Positions 19,715 through 29,467 of a DNA stretch of 64,000 bases are shown here, piece after piece. The notes below the pieces were generated by a model. The model was not told where the DNA came from and searched no databases. It was given only the letters and a program-made list of their open reading frames with translations. Made by a program: the position numbers and the translations under genes. This DNA comes from Selenomonas sp. GACV-9 (GTDB lineage: Bacteria; Bacillota; Negativicutes; Selenomonadales; Selenomonadaceae), in NCBI GenBank assembly GCA_900116485.1, contig FPAX01000002.1, positions 124,001 to 188,000 on the forward strand. The letters run 5' to 3'. Each line of letters starts with the position of its first letter. Positions within the stretch are counted from its first letter, which is position 1.

Positions 19715-20616
19715 CGCTCGTCACCAAAGCCGAAGTTGCGCAGGATGCCATCGCGGTCACGCCAATCCTTGCGTACCTTGACCCAGAGATCAAGGAATAC
19801 CTTCGAGCCCAGCAGATTCTGGATATCCGTGCGCGCCAGTGCCCCGATTTCCTTGAGCATCGAGCCCTTGGCACCAATGATGATACCCTTCTGGGAATCG
19901 CGCTCGACATAGATGGTCGCACGGATATAGACATCGTCGTTAGGACGCGTCGTCATCTCATCCACATCGACGGCAATCGCATGCGGGATTTCGTCACGCG
20001 TGAGGTGCAGGGCTTTCTCGCGGATGAGCTCGGCCACGATGAGGCGTTCCGGCTGATCCGTGATCATATCATCCGGATAATACTGCGGCCCCTCGGGCAG
20101 ATATTTCTTGATCTCAGCCAGCAGGCTGTCAAGATTCAGCTCCTCCTTGGCCGAAATCGGCACGACACCGGCAAACTGGTACTTCGCCGTATAATTGCCG
20201 ATAATCGGCAGAGCCTTCTCGCGCTCGATAAGATCGAGTTTATTGACAACGAGTATGACCGGACGTTTCGTTGCCTGCAGGCGCTCCAGGATATACATCT
20301 CACCGGGGCCAAGTTTTTCCGTGGCATCCACCACGAACAGGATGGCATCGACTTCCTTGAGCGTGCCCTCGGCCGCCTTGACCATATACTCCCCGAGCTT
20401 ATGCTTCGGCTTGTGGATGCCCGGCGTGTCAAGGAATACAATCTGCGCATCGGGCTGCGTCAGGATGCACAGGATGCGGTTGCGCGTAGTCTGCGGCTTA
20501 TCGCTCATGATGGCAATCTTCTCGCCAATCAGCGTGTTGACAAGTGTCGATTTACCGACATTCGGGCGGCCGATAACGGCGATAAAGCCCGATTTATGTT
20601 TCTGATTCTGTTCCAT
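19711..20616 (-). CDS. era: Ribosome-maturation GTPase Era
   Basis: Essential GTPase in 30S subunit assembly; binds the 3' end of 16S rRNA through a KH domain. 301 residues. G1 GRPNVGKST is at about 16-24, G3 DTPGIH and G4 NKLD follow, and the C-terminal KH domain contains [15 protein letters not shown]. The ribosome site AAGGAAG precedes ATG 20616. It lies 20 nt after ybeY and overlaps DUF502 by 4 nt. Confidence 0.97.
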   Translation of the reverse strand: MEQNQKHKSGFIAVIGRPNVGKSTLVNTLIGEKIAIMSDKPQTTRNRILCILTQPDAQIVFLDTPGIHKPKHKLGEYMVKAAEGTLKEVDAILFVVDATEKLGPGEMYILERLQATKRPVILVVNKLDLIEREKALPIIGNYTAKYQFAGVVPISAKEELNLDSLLAEIKKYLPEGPQYYPDDMITDQPERLIVAELIREKALHLTRDEIPHAIAVDVDEMTTRPNDDVYIRATIYVERDSQKGIIIGAKGSMLKEIGALARTDIQNLLGSKVFLDLWVKVRKDWRDRDGILRNFGFGDER

Positions 20617-20636
20617 ACTCTTCCTTCTATCCTCTC

Positions 20637-21101
20637 TCAGTCCCGGGAAATCCCGAGCTTCTCCATGACGAAACGCTGCTCGGCTTCCATCTCCTCGCGT
20701 TCTTCGTCCTCCATGTGGTCATAGCCCAAAAGATGCAGCATGCCATGGACAGTCAGGAACGCCATCTCGCGGCGCACGCTATGGCCGAAATCTGCAGCCT
20801 GCTCCTCGGCACGCTCCACCGAAATGATGAGATCGCCCAGCACATTGACGTCCATGCCGCCATCAATCTCAGGCTCCTCGCTCTCATTGAGCGCAAAGGA
20901 CAAGACATCGGTCGGACGGTCAATGCCGCGATACTGCTTGTTCAGCGTGTGGATATATTCGTTATTCGTCAGCGTGACGCTGACCTCGCCATTCTCTACA
21001 CCATAGAGCTTGCCGACCATTTCGGCTGCCGCCTTGACATTCTCGACATACTCCTCCGGAAATGTCAGCTCCTCCGGATAATTGCTGATGATTACTTCCA
21101 T
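20637..21101 (-). CDS. ybeY: Endoribonuclease YbeY (rRNA maturation factor)
   Basis: Zinc-dependent RNase involved in 16S rRNA 3'-end processing and ribosome quality control. 154 residues. The catalytic/metal signature [11 protein letters not shown] is near residue 125, and the [10 protein letters not shown] motif is present. ATG 21099-21101 was chosen: GGAG lies 5 nt upstream and the N-terminus ([11 protein letters not shown]) fits the family, whereas an upstream extension is highly basic and lies inside phoH. It starts within 3 nt of the phoH stop. Confidence 0.95.
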   Translation of the reverse strand: MEVIISNYPEELTFPEEYVENVKAAAEMVGKLYGVENGEVSVTLTNNEYIHTLNKQYRGIDRPTDVLSFALNESEEPEIDGGMDVNVLGDLIISVERAEEQAADFGHSVRREMAFLTVHGMLHLLGYDHMEDEEREEMEAEQRFVMEKLGISRD

Positions 21102-21102
21102 T

Positions 21103-22122
21103 TTACTCCTGCCCCTGTTTTTCTTCCCGTTTCTTTGCGGCGGCTTCCTTCGCCTTTTTCTTCTTGGCTTCCCAGTCGCCATAGGCCTCGACAATGCGCG
21201 TCACGACCTCATGACGGATGACATCCATCGGTGCGAGGCGCACGATGCCGACGCCCTTGACACCATCGAGCACCTGAGCAGCCTCACGCAGTCCCGACGT
21301 AACGCCACGGGGCAGGTCAACCTGTCCCAGGTCCCCTGTGACCACCATACGCGAGCCAAAGCCAAGACGCGTCAGGAACATCTTCATCTGCTTATCGGTC
21401 GTATTCTGGGCCTCATCGAGAATGATGAACGCATCCTCCAAGGTACGGCCACGCATATAAGCAAGCGGTGCAATCTCGATGATGCCCTTGGCCATGAACT
21501 TCTGATAGGTGTCCTGGCCGAGGATATCCTGCAGCGCATCGTAAAGGGGGCGCAAATAAGGATCGACCTTATCCTGCAGATCCCCTGGCAAAAAGCCCAG
21601 GCGCTCCCCAGCCTCGACAGCCGGACGCGTCAGGATGATCTTGTTGACCTCTTTATTGCGCATAGCTGCTACCGCCATGACTACAGCCAGATAGGTCTTG
21701 CCTGTACCTGCCGGGCCGATGCCAAAGGTTATGGAATTGTGGCGGATCGTATCAAGATAAAGACGCTGGCCTAGTGTCTTTGGCCGCACATGACGGCCCC
21801 GGGATGTCACGAGGATCGTATCGCCAAACAAAGTGTGCAGCGCCTCGCCCTTGCCGCCCTTGACGAGTCCAATGCCATAACGCACCTCATGCATCGTAAT
21901 CGTCGTGCCCTGACGGTAGAGATACTGGAGCTCCTCAAGCACCTTGGCCGCCGGCTCCACCATCGCAGCCTCACCGAGGATCTCGATGCGGTCGCCGCGG
22001 CTCACGAACTGACAGTCAAAATTCTCCCGCATGACCTGCAGGAACTCATCGCGCTCGCCCAAAAGCGAATAAGCCTCTTTATGATCTTGAAAGATGATCT
22101 GCTTTTCTAATGCCTGCTGCAA
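21103..22122 (-). CDS. PhoH-like ATPase
   Basis: Cytoplasmic P-loop ATPase of the PhoH/YbeZ family, often paired with YbeY and thought to act in RNA metabolism. 339 residues. Walker A GPAGTGKTYLA lies near residue 140, the Walker B-like FIILDEAQNTT near 235, and a charged Lys/Glu C-terminal tail follows. The N-terminal about 90 residues look like a KH-type RNA-binding region. The start is TTG 22120-22122 with AGGTGA upstream. It is the first gene of the phoH-ybeY-era-DUF502-recO operon. Confidence 0.93.
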   Translation of the reverse strand: MQQALEKQIIFQDHKEAYSLLGERDEFLQVMRENFDCQFVSRGDRIEILGEAAMVEPAAKVLEELQYLYRQGTTITMHEVRYGIGLVKGGKGEALHTLFGDTILVTSRGRHVRPKTLGQRLYLDTIRHNSITFGIGPAGTGKTYLAVVMAVAAMRNKEVNKIILTRPAVEAGERLGFLPGDLQDKVDPYLRPLYDALQDILGQDTYQKFMAKGIIEIAPLAYMRGRTLEDAFIILDEAQNTTDKQMKMFLTRLGFGSRMVVTGDLGQVDLPRGVTSGLREAAQVLDGVKGVGIVRLAPMDVIRHEVVTRIVEAYGDWEAKKKKAKEAAAKKREEKQGQE

Positions 22123-22252
22123 AGAATCTGTTCACCTGCTTCTTTCTATTCGAATAAACAAATACACATAGTCACATTGTACCACATATCAGGCCTGCGT
22201 CAAAAATACTTACAATGAAAAAGCCAATAGTTAACTTTTATTTAAATATATG

Positions 22253-22289
22253 TTGACTGTTAACTACAGCGATTTTATAATGTTTACAA
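22253..22289 (+). promoter_or_regulatory. bioB promoter with overlapping BirA-type operator
   Basis: TTGACT (22253-22258), 17-nt spacer and TATAAT (22276-22281). Over the spacer and -10 lies CTGTTAACT (22257-22265), 15 nt, then TGTTTACAA (22281-22289). This matches the BirA biotin-operator layout of TTGTAAACC-N15-GGTTTACAA at most positions. Binding there would block RNA polymerase when biotin is sufficient. No birA gene is in the window. Confidence 0.72.
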
Positions 22290-22320
22290 TAAAATCTTAT
22301 ATTTTGCGAGGGTTATAGTT

Positions 22321-23331
22321 ATGAAAATCACTGCTATCGACAAGCTTACCGACAAGATTATCGCCGGACTGCGCATCAGGCGTGGCGATGATGTATCTTA
22401 TCTGCTTACTGCACCATTAGAGGAGCTGCAGGTGGGGGCGCGGCGTCTGCAGGATTATTTCTGCGGCAATCATATCGACCTCTGCACGATAATCAATGGC
22501 CGCAGCGGCCGCTGCGGCGAGAACTGCAAATACTGTGCGCAGGCCGCCTGCCATCATACCGGCATCGACGAATATCCCTTCCTGCCCAAGGAAGAAATCA
22601 TCCAAAACGCCAAGGCCAATCAAGACGCTGGTGCCAACCGCTTTGCCATCGTTACGTCAGGACGTGCTCTTGCCGGAGCAGACTTCGACAAGGCCATCGA
22701 TACGTACAAGGCCATGCACGACAAACTCACCATCGGCCTCTGTGCCTCCCATGGCCTGCTGACCCGCGAGCAGTTCAAGCGCCTGCGTGCCGCCGGAGTC
22801 ACGAGCTATCATCATAACATCGAGACCAGCCGCCGCTTCTTCCCGCAGATCTGCACCTCGCATACGTATCAAGACCGCATCGATACCATCAAGATTGCTC
22901 AGGAAGAAGGCTTCTGTGTCTGCTCGGGCGGCATCATCGGCATGGGCGAGACCTGGGAAGACCGCTTCGATATGGCCATCAGCCTGCAAGAGCTCGGCAT
23001 CGAGTCCATCCCCATCAACTCCCTGATGGCTATACCAGGCACTGGCCTTGCCCAGCAGCCGGCCCTCCCTGCCGCAGATATCCTGCGCACCATCGCCATT
23101 TTCCGTTTCATCAATCCTACCGCTAACATCCGTCTGGCAGCGGGCCGCAAACTTCTGCCGCAAAACGGTGCAACGGCCTTCCGAGCCGGGGCCTCGGCTT
23201 CGATTACCGGCAATATGCTGACCACCTCAGGCACGACCATCAAAGAAGATATGGAACTGCTGCACACGCTAGGCCTTACCAATCATAATGACGACAGCAC
23301 CATCAGCTGCAGCACCTGTGGCACACATTGA
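22321..23331 (+). CDS. bioB: Biotin synthase
   Basis: Radical-SAM enzyme that inserts sulfur into dethiobiotin, the last step of biotin synthesis. 336 residues. The radical-SAM cluster motif C-x3-C-x2-C is Cys65, Cys69 and Cys72 (CGENCKYC); YHHNIETS and a GGIIGMGE motif follow. GAGGG lies 9 nt before ATG 22321. It is monocistronic: a strong promoter with a BirA-like operator upstream and a perfect terminator downstream. No other biotin genes are adjacent. Confidence 0.95.
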   Translation: MKITAIDKLTDKIIAGLRIRRGDDVSYLLTAPLEELQVGARRLQDYFCGNHIDLCTIINGRSGRCGENCKYCAQAACHHTGIDEYPFLPKEEIIQNAKANQDAGANRFAIVTSGRALAGADFDKAIDTYKAMHDKLTIGLCASHGLLTREQFKRLRAAGVTSYHHNIETSRRFFPQICTSHTYQDRIDTIKIAQEEGFCVCSGGIIGMGETWEDRFDMAISLQELGIESIPINSLMAIPGTGLAQQPALPAADILRTIAIFRFINPTANIRLAAGRKLLPQNGATAFRAGASASITGNMLTTSGTTIKEDMELLHTLGLTNHNDDSTISCSTCGTH

Positions 23332-23342
23332 TCGCTACAGAT

Positions 23343-23390
23343 AAACAGCAAGGTGGATTGCTTACCGAAAGCAATCCACCTTGCTGTTTT
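23343..23390. terminator. Bidirectional terminator after bioB
   Basis: A 20-bp perfect stem (23344-23363 with 23369-23388), short CCG-containing loop and T-run, between the convergent bioB and DUF2156 genes. Confidence 0.9.
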
Positions 23391-24298
23391 TATCTTATGC
23401 GTTTTGCATTGAATTTCTCAATCATCTTTTCGGGTTTGTAAGACTCCTTAGCCTTACGCAGCCCTTCATGCCCCATGTCTTCCTCGCGGTTCACATAAGT
23501 CATGCCCTGCCAGCAATGCTCGATAAATCCCTGATTGATTGCTGGATAGGCGCCGCGGATATCGGGATCAGCCTTTTCCACATGGACGACCACCGTATCG
23601 GTGTTGAGCTGCTCGCCAAACGTAAACGCGATGATGCGCCCATCGAGACGGATGGCCCCGCCCTTGAGCCCAAAATAATCAAAGTCGGCAAATACCTCAC
23701 GGATTGCCTGGCTTTCCCAGCCGATGAACGGATCATCAGGCTCATCCTGGATGCGCAGGTCATACCAGCGCTGCAATTCCTCGAGACACGCCGGCAAGAT
23801 TTCCGGCGTCATCGGCTGATACTCAGCCTGCGGATAGAGCTTACGGAAGGCATTCAGATGGTTTTTCTTGGAGTGCAGCTTGCGGCCAGACAATGTGATA
23901 AGCTTTTCTGCCAGATAGACATAATCATAATTATCACGATCAGCCTTGACCTCAAAGTCAGCCCCCTCATATTGTTCCAGCACAGCCGCATAGCATTTCT
24001 CTATGCCGGTAATGACAAAAGGCTTGCCCTGCGCCTCGAAATACGCCAGGAATTTCGCCGTGGCCTCAACCATCTTCTCCTCAGGCCCATAGGGCTGCAA
24101 AGCCATCAGCTGCCCGTCCCATTCTGCGGTCATATAGAGGACATTATCCTCCTCACACCATTTGATATGGAACGGCTCACGCCACATGAACAGATTTGTG
24201 AAATTGAAATGGGAATTTTCATAATAACGACTTTGGAAATACCGGTCAAGCAGTGGCTTGTCGGCTTTCGTCAACTCACGGAATTCTATGATAATCAT
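23390..24298 (-). CDS. DUF2156 family protein (GNAT-like)
   Basis: A 302-residue soluble protein resembling the C-terminal acyltransferase domain of phosphatidylglycerol lysyltransferase (DUF2156): segments such as FTNLFMWRE near the N-terminus, KLHSKKNHLNAFRK mid-protein and GHEGLRKAKESYKPE at the C-terminus. It has no membrane domain, so lysyl-lipid synthesis in the MprF manner is unlikely and the acceptor is unknown. Start odd: AGGAGG abuts the ATG with no spacer, and no ATG, GTG or TTG follows for several codons, so the annotated start is uncertain by a few residues. Confidence 0.75.
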   Translation of the reverse strand: MIIIEFRELTKADKPLLDRYFQSRYYENSHFNFTNLFMWREPFHIKWCEEDNVLYMTAEWDGQLMALQPYGPEEKMVEATAKFLAYFEAQGKPFVITGIEKCYAAVLEQYEGADFEVKADRDNYDYVYLAEKLITLSGRKLHSKKNHLNAFRKLYPQAEYQPMTPEILPACLEELQRWYDLRIQDEPDDPFIGWESQAIREVFADFDYFGLKGGAIRLDGRIIAFTFGEQLNTDTVVVHVEKADPDIRGAYPAINQGFIEHCWQGMTYVNREEDMGHEGLRKAKESYKPEKMIEKFNAKRIR

Positions 24299-24373
24299 CC
24301 TCCTGATGACACACTTTCGTTACTGTGTACCCTCTCATGATACCAAACCTGTCAAGCTCCCGCCGTGACTGAC

Positions 24374-24757
24374 TCACTGAAGCTTCATCATCTGGCGGCC
24401 GGCCTCTGCCTGTCTGGCCACCTCAACCACATCGGCACCACCAGCAGCAGCCACCGCAGCCAGGACAGTTCCCTCAACCAGCGGGCAATCTACCAGCCGC
24501 ACCATATCATCCTTGAGGTTCTCCTGCACCAACTCGGCCGTCATGACCGCACTGCCCATGTCCATAAGTATCACTGCACCATCGTGGCCACAGACTTCCT
24601 CTACGGCCAGCGTGATTTTCTCATAGCTCGTTCCCATCATGCCGTCGTCGAGTCCACCGGCTGCGGCAATCTGCACATCACGCGCCATCATCTCAGCCAG
24701 TTCTTTGACGCCTTCCGCCAGCTTCTGGCTATGTGATACGATTACAATCCCTACCAA
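24374..24757 (-). CDS. DhaM-like PTS EIIA (dihydroxyacetone kinase phosphotransferase subunit)
   Basis: A 127-residue mannose-type EIIA domain. Its N-terminus MVGIVIVSHSQKLAEG carries the phosphorylatable His (residue 9), and VILMDMGSAVMTAE is the typical second motif. In the PEP-dependent Dha kinase, DhaM receives phosphate from HPr and passes it to DhaL-ADP. No dhaK or dhaL lies nearby, so it is an orphan in this window. The start is TTG with AGAAGGG upstream. It follows purL after a terminator. Confidence 0.82.
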   Translation of the reverse strand: MVGIVIVSHSQKLAEGVKELAEMMARDVQIAAAGGLDDGMMGTSYEKITLAVEEVCGHDGAVILMDMGSAVMTAELVQENLKDDMVRLVDCPLVEGTVLAAVAAAGGADVVEVARQAEAGRQMMKLQ

Positions 24758-24790
24758 CGCCGTCCCTTCTCTCCTGCTTTATTTGAAAAT

Positions 24791-24814
24791 GCGGCCAGAT
24801 GTCTGACCGCATTC
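24791..24814 (-). terminator. purL terminator
   Basis: ATGCGGTCAGA / TCTGGCCGCAT stem (one G-U pair) followed by TTTTC on the minus strand, 50 nt after purL. Confidence 0.75.
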
Positions 24815-24864
24815 CATCAATGTATCCTATTGTACCATAATTTCTTGCAATTGCAACAAATCTA

Positions 24865-27800
24865 TTATTTATAGTAAGCCACGCCAGCCTCAAAGAGCTG
24901 CTGATCTTTGCTGCCCGGCACGTTGACAGCAATATGCTCACCAATGCGCTCCGAATGTCCCATCTTGCCAAGCACACGGCCATCCGGGCTCGTGATGCCC
25001 TCAATGGCATTGACCGAACCATTCGGGTTGAACGGAATGGAAAGCGACGGATTGCCAACAGCATCGACATACTGCGTAGCAATCTGACCACGGACACGCA
25101 GTTTCGCGATGATTTCCTGATCAGCCACAAAGCGGCCCTCACCATGGGAAATGGCAATCGTATGGACATCACCGACCTTGACATTATTGAACCACGGCGA
25201 GAGGTTCGATACCACCTTCGTCTGTACCATGCACGAAGCATGACGGCCAATATTGTTGTAAGTCAGAGTCGGAGAGTTCTCTGACAGATCCCGGATATCT
25301 CCATACGGTACCAGGCCCAGCTTGATCAATGCCTGGAAACCGTTGCAGATGCCGAGCATCAGACCATCACGCTTGTTGAGCAGCGTCATGACCTCCTCCA
25401 TGATGCGCGGATTGCGGAACATCGCTGCAATGAACTTGCCCGAACCGTCCGGCTCATCACCGCCACTGAATCCGCCCGGCAGCATGATCATCTGCGACTC
25501 ACGGATGCCCTTGACGATAGCCTCAACCGTCTCCTCAACGGCTGCAGGCGTAAGGTTGCGGACGATCAGCGTCTGGGCCTCAGCGCCAGCACGCTCCCAA
25601 GCACGGGCCGAATCATACTCGCAGTTCGTACCAGGGAATACCGGTATGAATACCCTTGGACGTGCGATATGCGTCTGCTTACGCAACACATTGCCTTTCT
25701 CATAAGGAATATAGGTGGCCTTGTCCTTGCTGCGCTGTTTGACCTGCGTCGGGAAGATTTTCTCGAGCGGCGACGTGAAGGCCTCCTCAGCATCAGCTAG
25801 CATGATAACATCCGCACCACAGACAATGCTCGGGCCAGCTGTCGTCACGCCGAGTTCGCGATAGCCTGTGCCAGCTAGCAGCGTTTCGACATCGGTATTT
25901 TCTGCTACCTCGATGATGATTGAACCATAATCAGGCGTGAAGAGGCTGTTCCGCGTCACATGGCCCGTGAACTTGAAGCCGATGCCATTGCCCAGTGCCA
26001 TCTTCGTGACAGCTGCAGCGATACCGCCGACACCGATGCTCTGAGCCGAGAATACCTTTTTGCCGGCCGTCATCTGGCTGATCTTGTCCCAGTTCTTACG
26101 CATCTTCGCAAAGACTGGCAGATCCTGGCTGTCCTTCGGTGCCGGTACGAGATAAACCTTATTGCCTGGATATTTGAACTCCGGCGATACAGCACAGTCT
26201 GCCTTCATGACATCGACAGCAAAGGCTGCCAGCGTCGGCGGTACATGGAGGTCCTCAAAGGTACCGGACATCGAGTCCTTGCCGCCAATAGCCGGAATCT
26301 CGAGCTCATGCTGAGCCCAAAGGGCACCGATCAGCGCAGCAAATGGGTTGCCCCATTTCTTCGGATCCTTGCCGAGGCTCTCGAAATACTCCTGGAACGT
26401 CAGGCGGATCTTATCGGCACGGCCGCCAAGTGCGACCATCTTAGCTGCCGATTCAACCACCGAGTAGAGTGCACCATGGAACGGGCTCCACTCCGTAAAG
26501 GCCGGGTTAAGTCCAAAGGTCATTGCCGTAGCCGTATTCGTCTCAGCACCGAGTACTGGCAGCTTGGCTACCATACCCTCAGCCGGCGTCAGCTGCTTAC
26601 GGCCGCCGAACGGCATCAGCACCGTATTGCCGCCAATAGTCGAGTCAAAGCGCTCGGCGAGGCCCTTCTGGCTGCAGACGTTGAGATCTGCCAGATTCGT
26701 CAGCCAGGCCTTCTCCAGATCTTTGCCGCAGGCCTCGACAGCCGCCGGAATCTTGTGCAGATAACGGTTGTTTTCATCCGGGCTGCTGATGACTGCCGTG
26801 ACATGCTGGCGCACGCCATTCGTGTCAAGGAACTCACGGTTCATCTGCACGATTGGCTTGCCACGCCACTTCATGATGAGGCGCGGCAGTGCCGTGACCT
26901 CAGCAACCTGCGTCGCTTCAAGGTTCTCTTCATCGGCAAATTTGACAAAAGCCTCGAGATCTTGCGGATCGATGACGACAGCCATGCGCTCCTGGGACTC
27001 CGAAATTGCCAGCTCCGTACCATCAAGGCCGGCATATTTCTTCTTGACCGCATCGAGATCGATGACAAGACCATCGGCCAGCTCGCCGATAGCTACGGCC
27101 ACACCACCTGCACCGAAGTCATTGCAGCGCTTGATCATGCGGCTGACCTGCGGATTACGGAACAGACGCTGGATCTTGCGCTCTGTCGGCGGATTGCCTT
27201 TCTGTACCTCAGCACCGCAGCTGGTCAACGACTCCTCCGTATGTTCTTTCGAGGAACCCGTAGCACCGCCGCAGCCATCGCGGCCCGTGCGGCCACCGAC
27301 GAGAACGATGAGGTCGCCCGTAGCCGGACGCTCGCGCACGACATTGACCTTCGGTGCTGCTGCAATGACGGCACCGATTTCCATGCGCTTGGCCATATAG
27401 CCTTCATGATATACCTCACGAACCTGACCAGTTGCCAGACCAATCTGGTTACCGTAAGCGCTGTAGCCCGCAGCTGCTCCCAGAGTGATCTTCTTCTGCG
27501 GCAGCTTGCCAGCCATCGTATCCTTGAGCGGACGACGCGGATCTGCCGCACCAGTCACACGCATGGCCTGATAGACATAGGAACGGCCCGAAAGCGGATC
27601 GCGGATAGCACCGCCAAGGCACGTAGCCGCACCACCGAACGGCTCGATTTCCGTCGGATGATTGTGGGTCTCATTCTTGAACATGACGAGCCATTCCTCA
27701 TCCTTGCCATCGATATCAGCCGTTACCACGATGCTGCAGGCATTGATTTCTTCCGATTTATCGAGATCCTCGAGCTTGCCCTGCTTGCGCAGTGCCTTCA

Positions 27801-28644
27801 TGCCGATAACGGCAATATCCATCAGCGTCACATCGCGGAGGTTGCCGCCATAGATATCCTCACGGTCTTCCAGATATTTATTGTAGGCCTTGGTAATGGC
27901 TGGAGAAAAATAGCCCTCTTCGATATCGACCATATCGATAGCCGTCGTGAACGTCGTATGACGGCAATGGTCAGACCAGTACGTATCAATGACGCGCAAC
28001 TCGGTAATCGTCGGCGCTCTGCGCTCTGTCTCACGGAAATATTCTTGACAGAACTTCAAATCCTCGAAGCTCATCGCAAACCCCTTCGCTTCCATGAAGG
28101 CCTGCAGTCCAGCATCATCGAGGGTGTTGAAGTCTTCCAGCACTTCAACATCCGCCGGCTCCTCATAATGCATGTCAAGCGACTCCGGTTTTGCCAGGCT
28201 TGCCTCACGACTCTCGACTGCATTGATGCAGTAATCCTTGATTTTCGCAAAGTCCTCCCGGCTCACATCACCGACAATGACGATGACACGAGCCGTCGCA
28301 ATCTGCGGACGCTCCTTCTGCGTGACGAGCTGCACGCACTGAGCCGCCGAGTCTGCCGTCTGGTCATACTGGCCAGGCAGATATTCCACCGCAAAGGTCC
28401 GGGAATTCGGAAAATGCGGCAATTTCTCCTCATATACTACATCCACCGGCGGCTCTGCAAATACCACCGACTTTACCGCCGCATACTCTTCATCGCTGAG
28501 ACCCTCGATGTCGTACCGCTTGATGATACGAACGGCCTTCAACTCCTCAAGGTGAAAGGTTTCCTTGAGATCGCTGCAGAGCTGCTGGGCGGGGATGTCA
28601 AAGAATCCCTGTCGTTTCTCTACGAAAATTCTTCTTACAGTCAT
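24865..28644 (-). CDS. purL: Phosphoribosylformylglycinamidine synthase, single-chain form
   Basis: Converts FGAR plus glutamine and ATP to FGAM, the fourth step of purine synthesis. At 1259 residues it is the large fused type in which the synthetase and the glutaminase (PurQ-like) domain are one chain. Recognisable parts are the linker SDHCRHTTF, FKNETHNHPTEIEPFGGAAT, the glycine-rich FGAGGVAVAIGE, and the C-terminal class I amidotransferase domain with nucleophile Cys in LGICNGFQ and a late HGEGR histidine. It is not next to other pur genes. GGAGG lies 12 nt before the ATG, a long spacing. Confidence 0.96.
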   Translation of the reverse strand: MTVRRIFVEKRQGFFDIPAQQLCSDLKETFHLEELKAVRIIKRYDIEGLSDEEYAAVKSVVFAEPPVDVVYEEKLPHFPNSRTFAVEYLPGQYDQTADSAAQCVQLVTQKERPQIATARVIVIVGDVSREDFAKIKDYCINAVESREASLAKPESLDMHYEEPADVEVLEDFNTLDDAGLQAFMEAKGFAMSFEDLKFCQEYFRETERRAPTITELRVIDTYWSDHCRHTTFTTAIDMVDIEEGYFSPAITKAYNKYLEDREDIYGGNLRDVTLMDIAVIGMKALRKQGKLEDLDKSEEINACSIVVTADIDGKDEEWLVMFKNETHNHPTEIEPFGGAATCLGGAIRDPLSGRSYVYQAMRVTGAADPRRPLKDTMAGKLPQKKITLGAAAGYSAYGNQIGLATGQVREVYHEGYMAKRMEIGAVIAAAPKVNVVRERPATGDLIVLVGGRTGRDGCGGATGSSKEHTEESLTSCGAEVQKGNPPTERKIQRLFRNPQVSRMIKRCNDFGAGGVAVAIGELADGLVIDLDAVKKKYAGLDGTELAISESQERMAVVIDPQDLEAFVKFADEENLEATQVAEVTALPRLIMKWRGKPIVQMNREFLDTNGVRQHVTAVISSPDENNRYLHKIPAAVEACGKDLEKAWLTNLADLNVCSQKGLAERFDSTIGGNTVLMPFGGRKQLTPAEGMVAKLPVLGAETNTATAMTFGLNPAFTEWSPFHGALYSVVESAAKMVALGGRADKIRLTFQEYFESLGKDPKKWGNPFAALIGALWAQHELEIPAIGGKDSMSGTFEDLHVPPTLAAFAVDVMKADCAVSPEFKYPGNKVYLVPAPKDSQDLPVFAKMRKNWDKISQMTAGKKVFSAQSIGVGGIAAAVTKMALGNGIGFKFTGHVTRNSLFTPDYGSIIIEVAENTDVETLLAGTGYRELGVTTAGPSIVCGADVIMLADAEEAFTSPLEKIFPTQVKQRSKDKATYIPYEKGNVLRKQTHIARPRVFIPVFPGTNCEYDSARAWERAGAEAQTLIVRNLTPAAVEETVEAIVKGIRESQMIMLPGGFSGGDEPDGSGKFIAAMFRNPRIMEEVMTLLNKRDGLMLGICNGFQALIKLGLVPYGDIRDLSENSPTLTYNNIGRHASCMVQTKVVSNLSPWFNNVKVGDVHTIAISHGEGRFVADQEIIAKLRVRGQIATQYVDAVGNPSLSIPFNPNGSVNAIEGITSPDGRVLGKMGHSERIGEHIAVNVPGSKDQQLFEAGVAYYK

Positions 28645-28700
28645 GAGTGCTCTTTTCCTCCAAATGAAAAAATACTTAAAACATAAAGCTATATAGATAA

Positions 28701-28741
28701 AATAGGCATAGCAAGCCCCCTACAGGCCTGCTATGCCTATT
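28701..28741 (-). terminator. Terminator of the YhcH-family gene
   Basis: A 13-bp stem AATAGGCATAGCA / TGCTATGCCTATT followed by TTTATC on the minus strand, between the YhcH-like stop and purL. Confidence 0.78.
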
Positions 28742-28744
28742 GCA

Positions 28745-29218
28745 TCACAAACAATCCACCGCAATCTTGACGACCACTTTAGTCACCTGAGACGGCATAT
28801 CATCTACTGCGCCCTGCGGACGATGCACGTCCTCCGGATAAAGCACAGCAAAACGACCCGGAGACAGCACGATATTGCTGTCCGGTACCAACGATTCATA
28901 GAACGTTATATCTCTGTCCGCATCATAAGGACTCGTCACCGTAAGATCAGGGCTGAACGGACACCATCCCATGTATTCTTCGCCTTCCACGACGAACTGG
29001 ATGTCTACATACTTCTCATGCGTTTCGGGACGGCATTCATGATAGAGCCGCGTCGTATAGCGCTGCAAGTTGGCCACACATTTATCCCCATCAATCGGAT
29101 AGCGTCCATCCGCCAGCTTGGTAAAATCATGATCGCGCAGATAGTCCAAAGCCTTCTGCACCATAGCTGGATATCTTACATGGCTGTCATCCAGCGAATC
29201 AATGCTGCCAATAATCAT
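28745..29218 (-). CDS. YhcH/YjgK/YiaL family (DUF386) protein
   Basis: A 157-residue beta-barrel, cupin-like protein. Family hallmarks are visible: AHKYVDIQFVVEG-type segment (here ETHEKYVDIQFVVEGEE), FAVLYPEDVHRPQ and a C-terminal KVVVKI. Relatives are EbgC (beta subunit of evolved beta-galactosidase) and sialic-acid-operon proteins proposed to act on sugar anomers or epimers; the actual substrate is unknown. ATG 29216-29218 was chosen with GAAGAGGGG upstream; a longer reading frame runs into non-coding sequence. The gene stands alone, which gives no metabolic context. Confidence 0.83.
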   Translation of the reverse strand: MIIGSIDSLDDSHVRYPAMVQKALDYLRDHDFTKLADGRYPIDGDKCVANLQRYTTRLYHECRPETHEKYVDIQFVVEGEEYMGWCPFSPDLTVTSPYDADRDITFYESLVPDSNIVLSPGRFAVLYPEDVHRPQGAVDDMPSQVTKVVVKIAVDCL

Positions 29219-29467
29219 GCCATACCCCTCTTCCCATTCTCGTATCTTAGTCCTTGAAACAAGGCTGCACCAACCAGCCTTTAGTATCATTTTACCTAAA
29301 ACAGATGCGTATTGCAAGAACACAGGACTATCTTTATCAAAAAGCGCTTAATTTTTCTACAAAAGGACATCTGCGCCAAAATCCGCCTTCATCTGTTCCC
29401 TGACAAAAGACTATCTGTAATTTACAACTTGCCAACCATCCACATCCTGTGATATGATTGTCATATA
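29219..29467. other. Intergenic region before the alanine T-box
   Basis: It separates the divergent YhcH-like gene and the T-box leader. Apart from the leader promoter at its right end, no gene, repeat or structured element was recognised; short open frames here lack ribosome sites. Confidence 0.5.
29429..29458 (+). promoter_or_regulatory. Predicted promoter of the alaR-alaT T-box leader
   Basis: TTGCCA (29429-29434), 18-nt spacer, TATGAT (29453-29458), placing the RNA start just before stem I. Confidence 0.5.

Noticed and set aside
25960..28686. A 908-codon open frame on the + strand
   Set aside because: It is entirely antisense to purL, has no ribosome site, and its translation is rich in His/Arg/Leu as expected for a shadow of a GC-rich gene.
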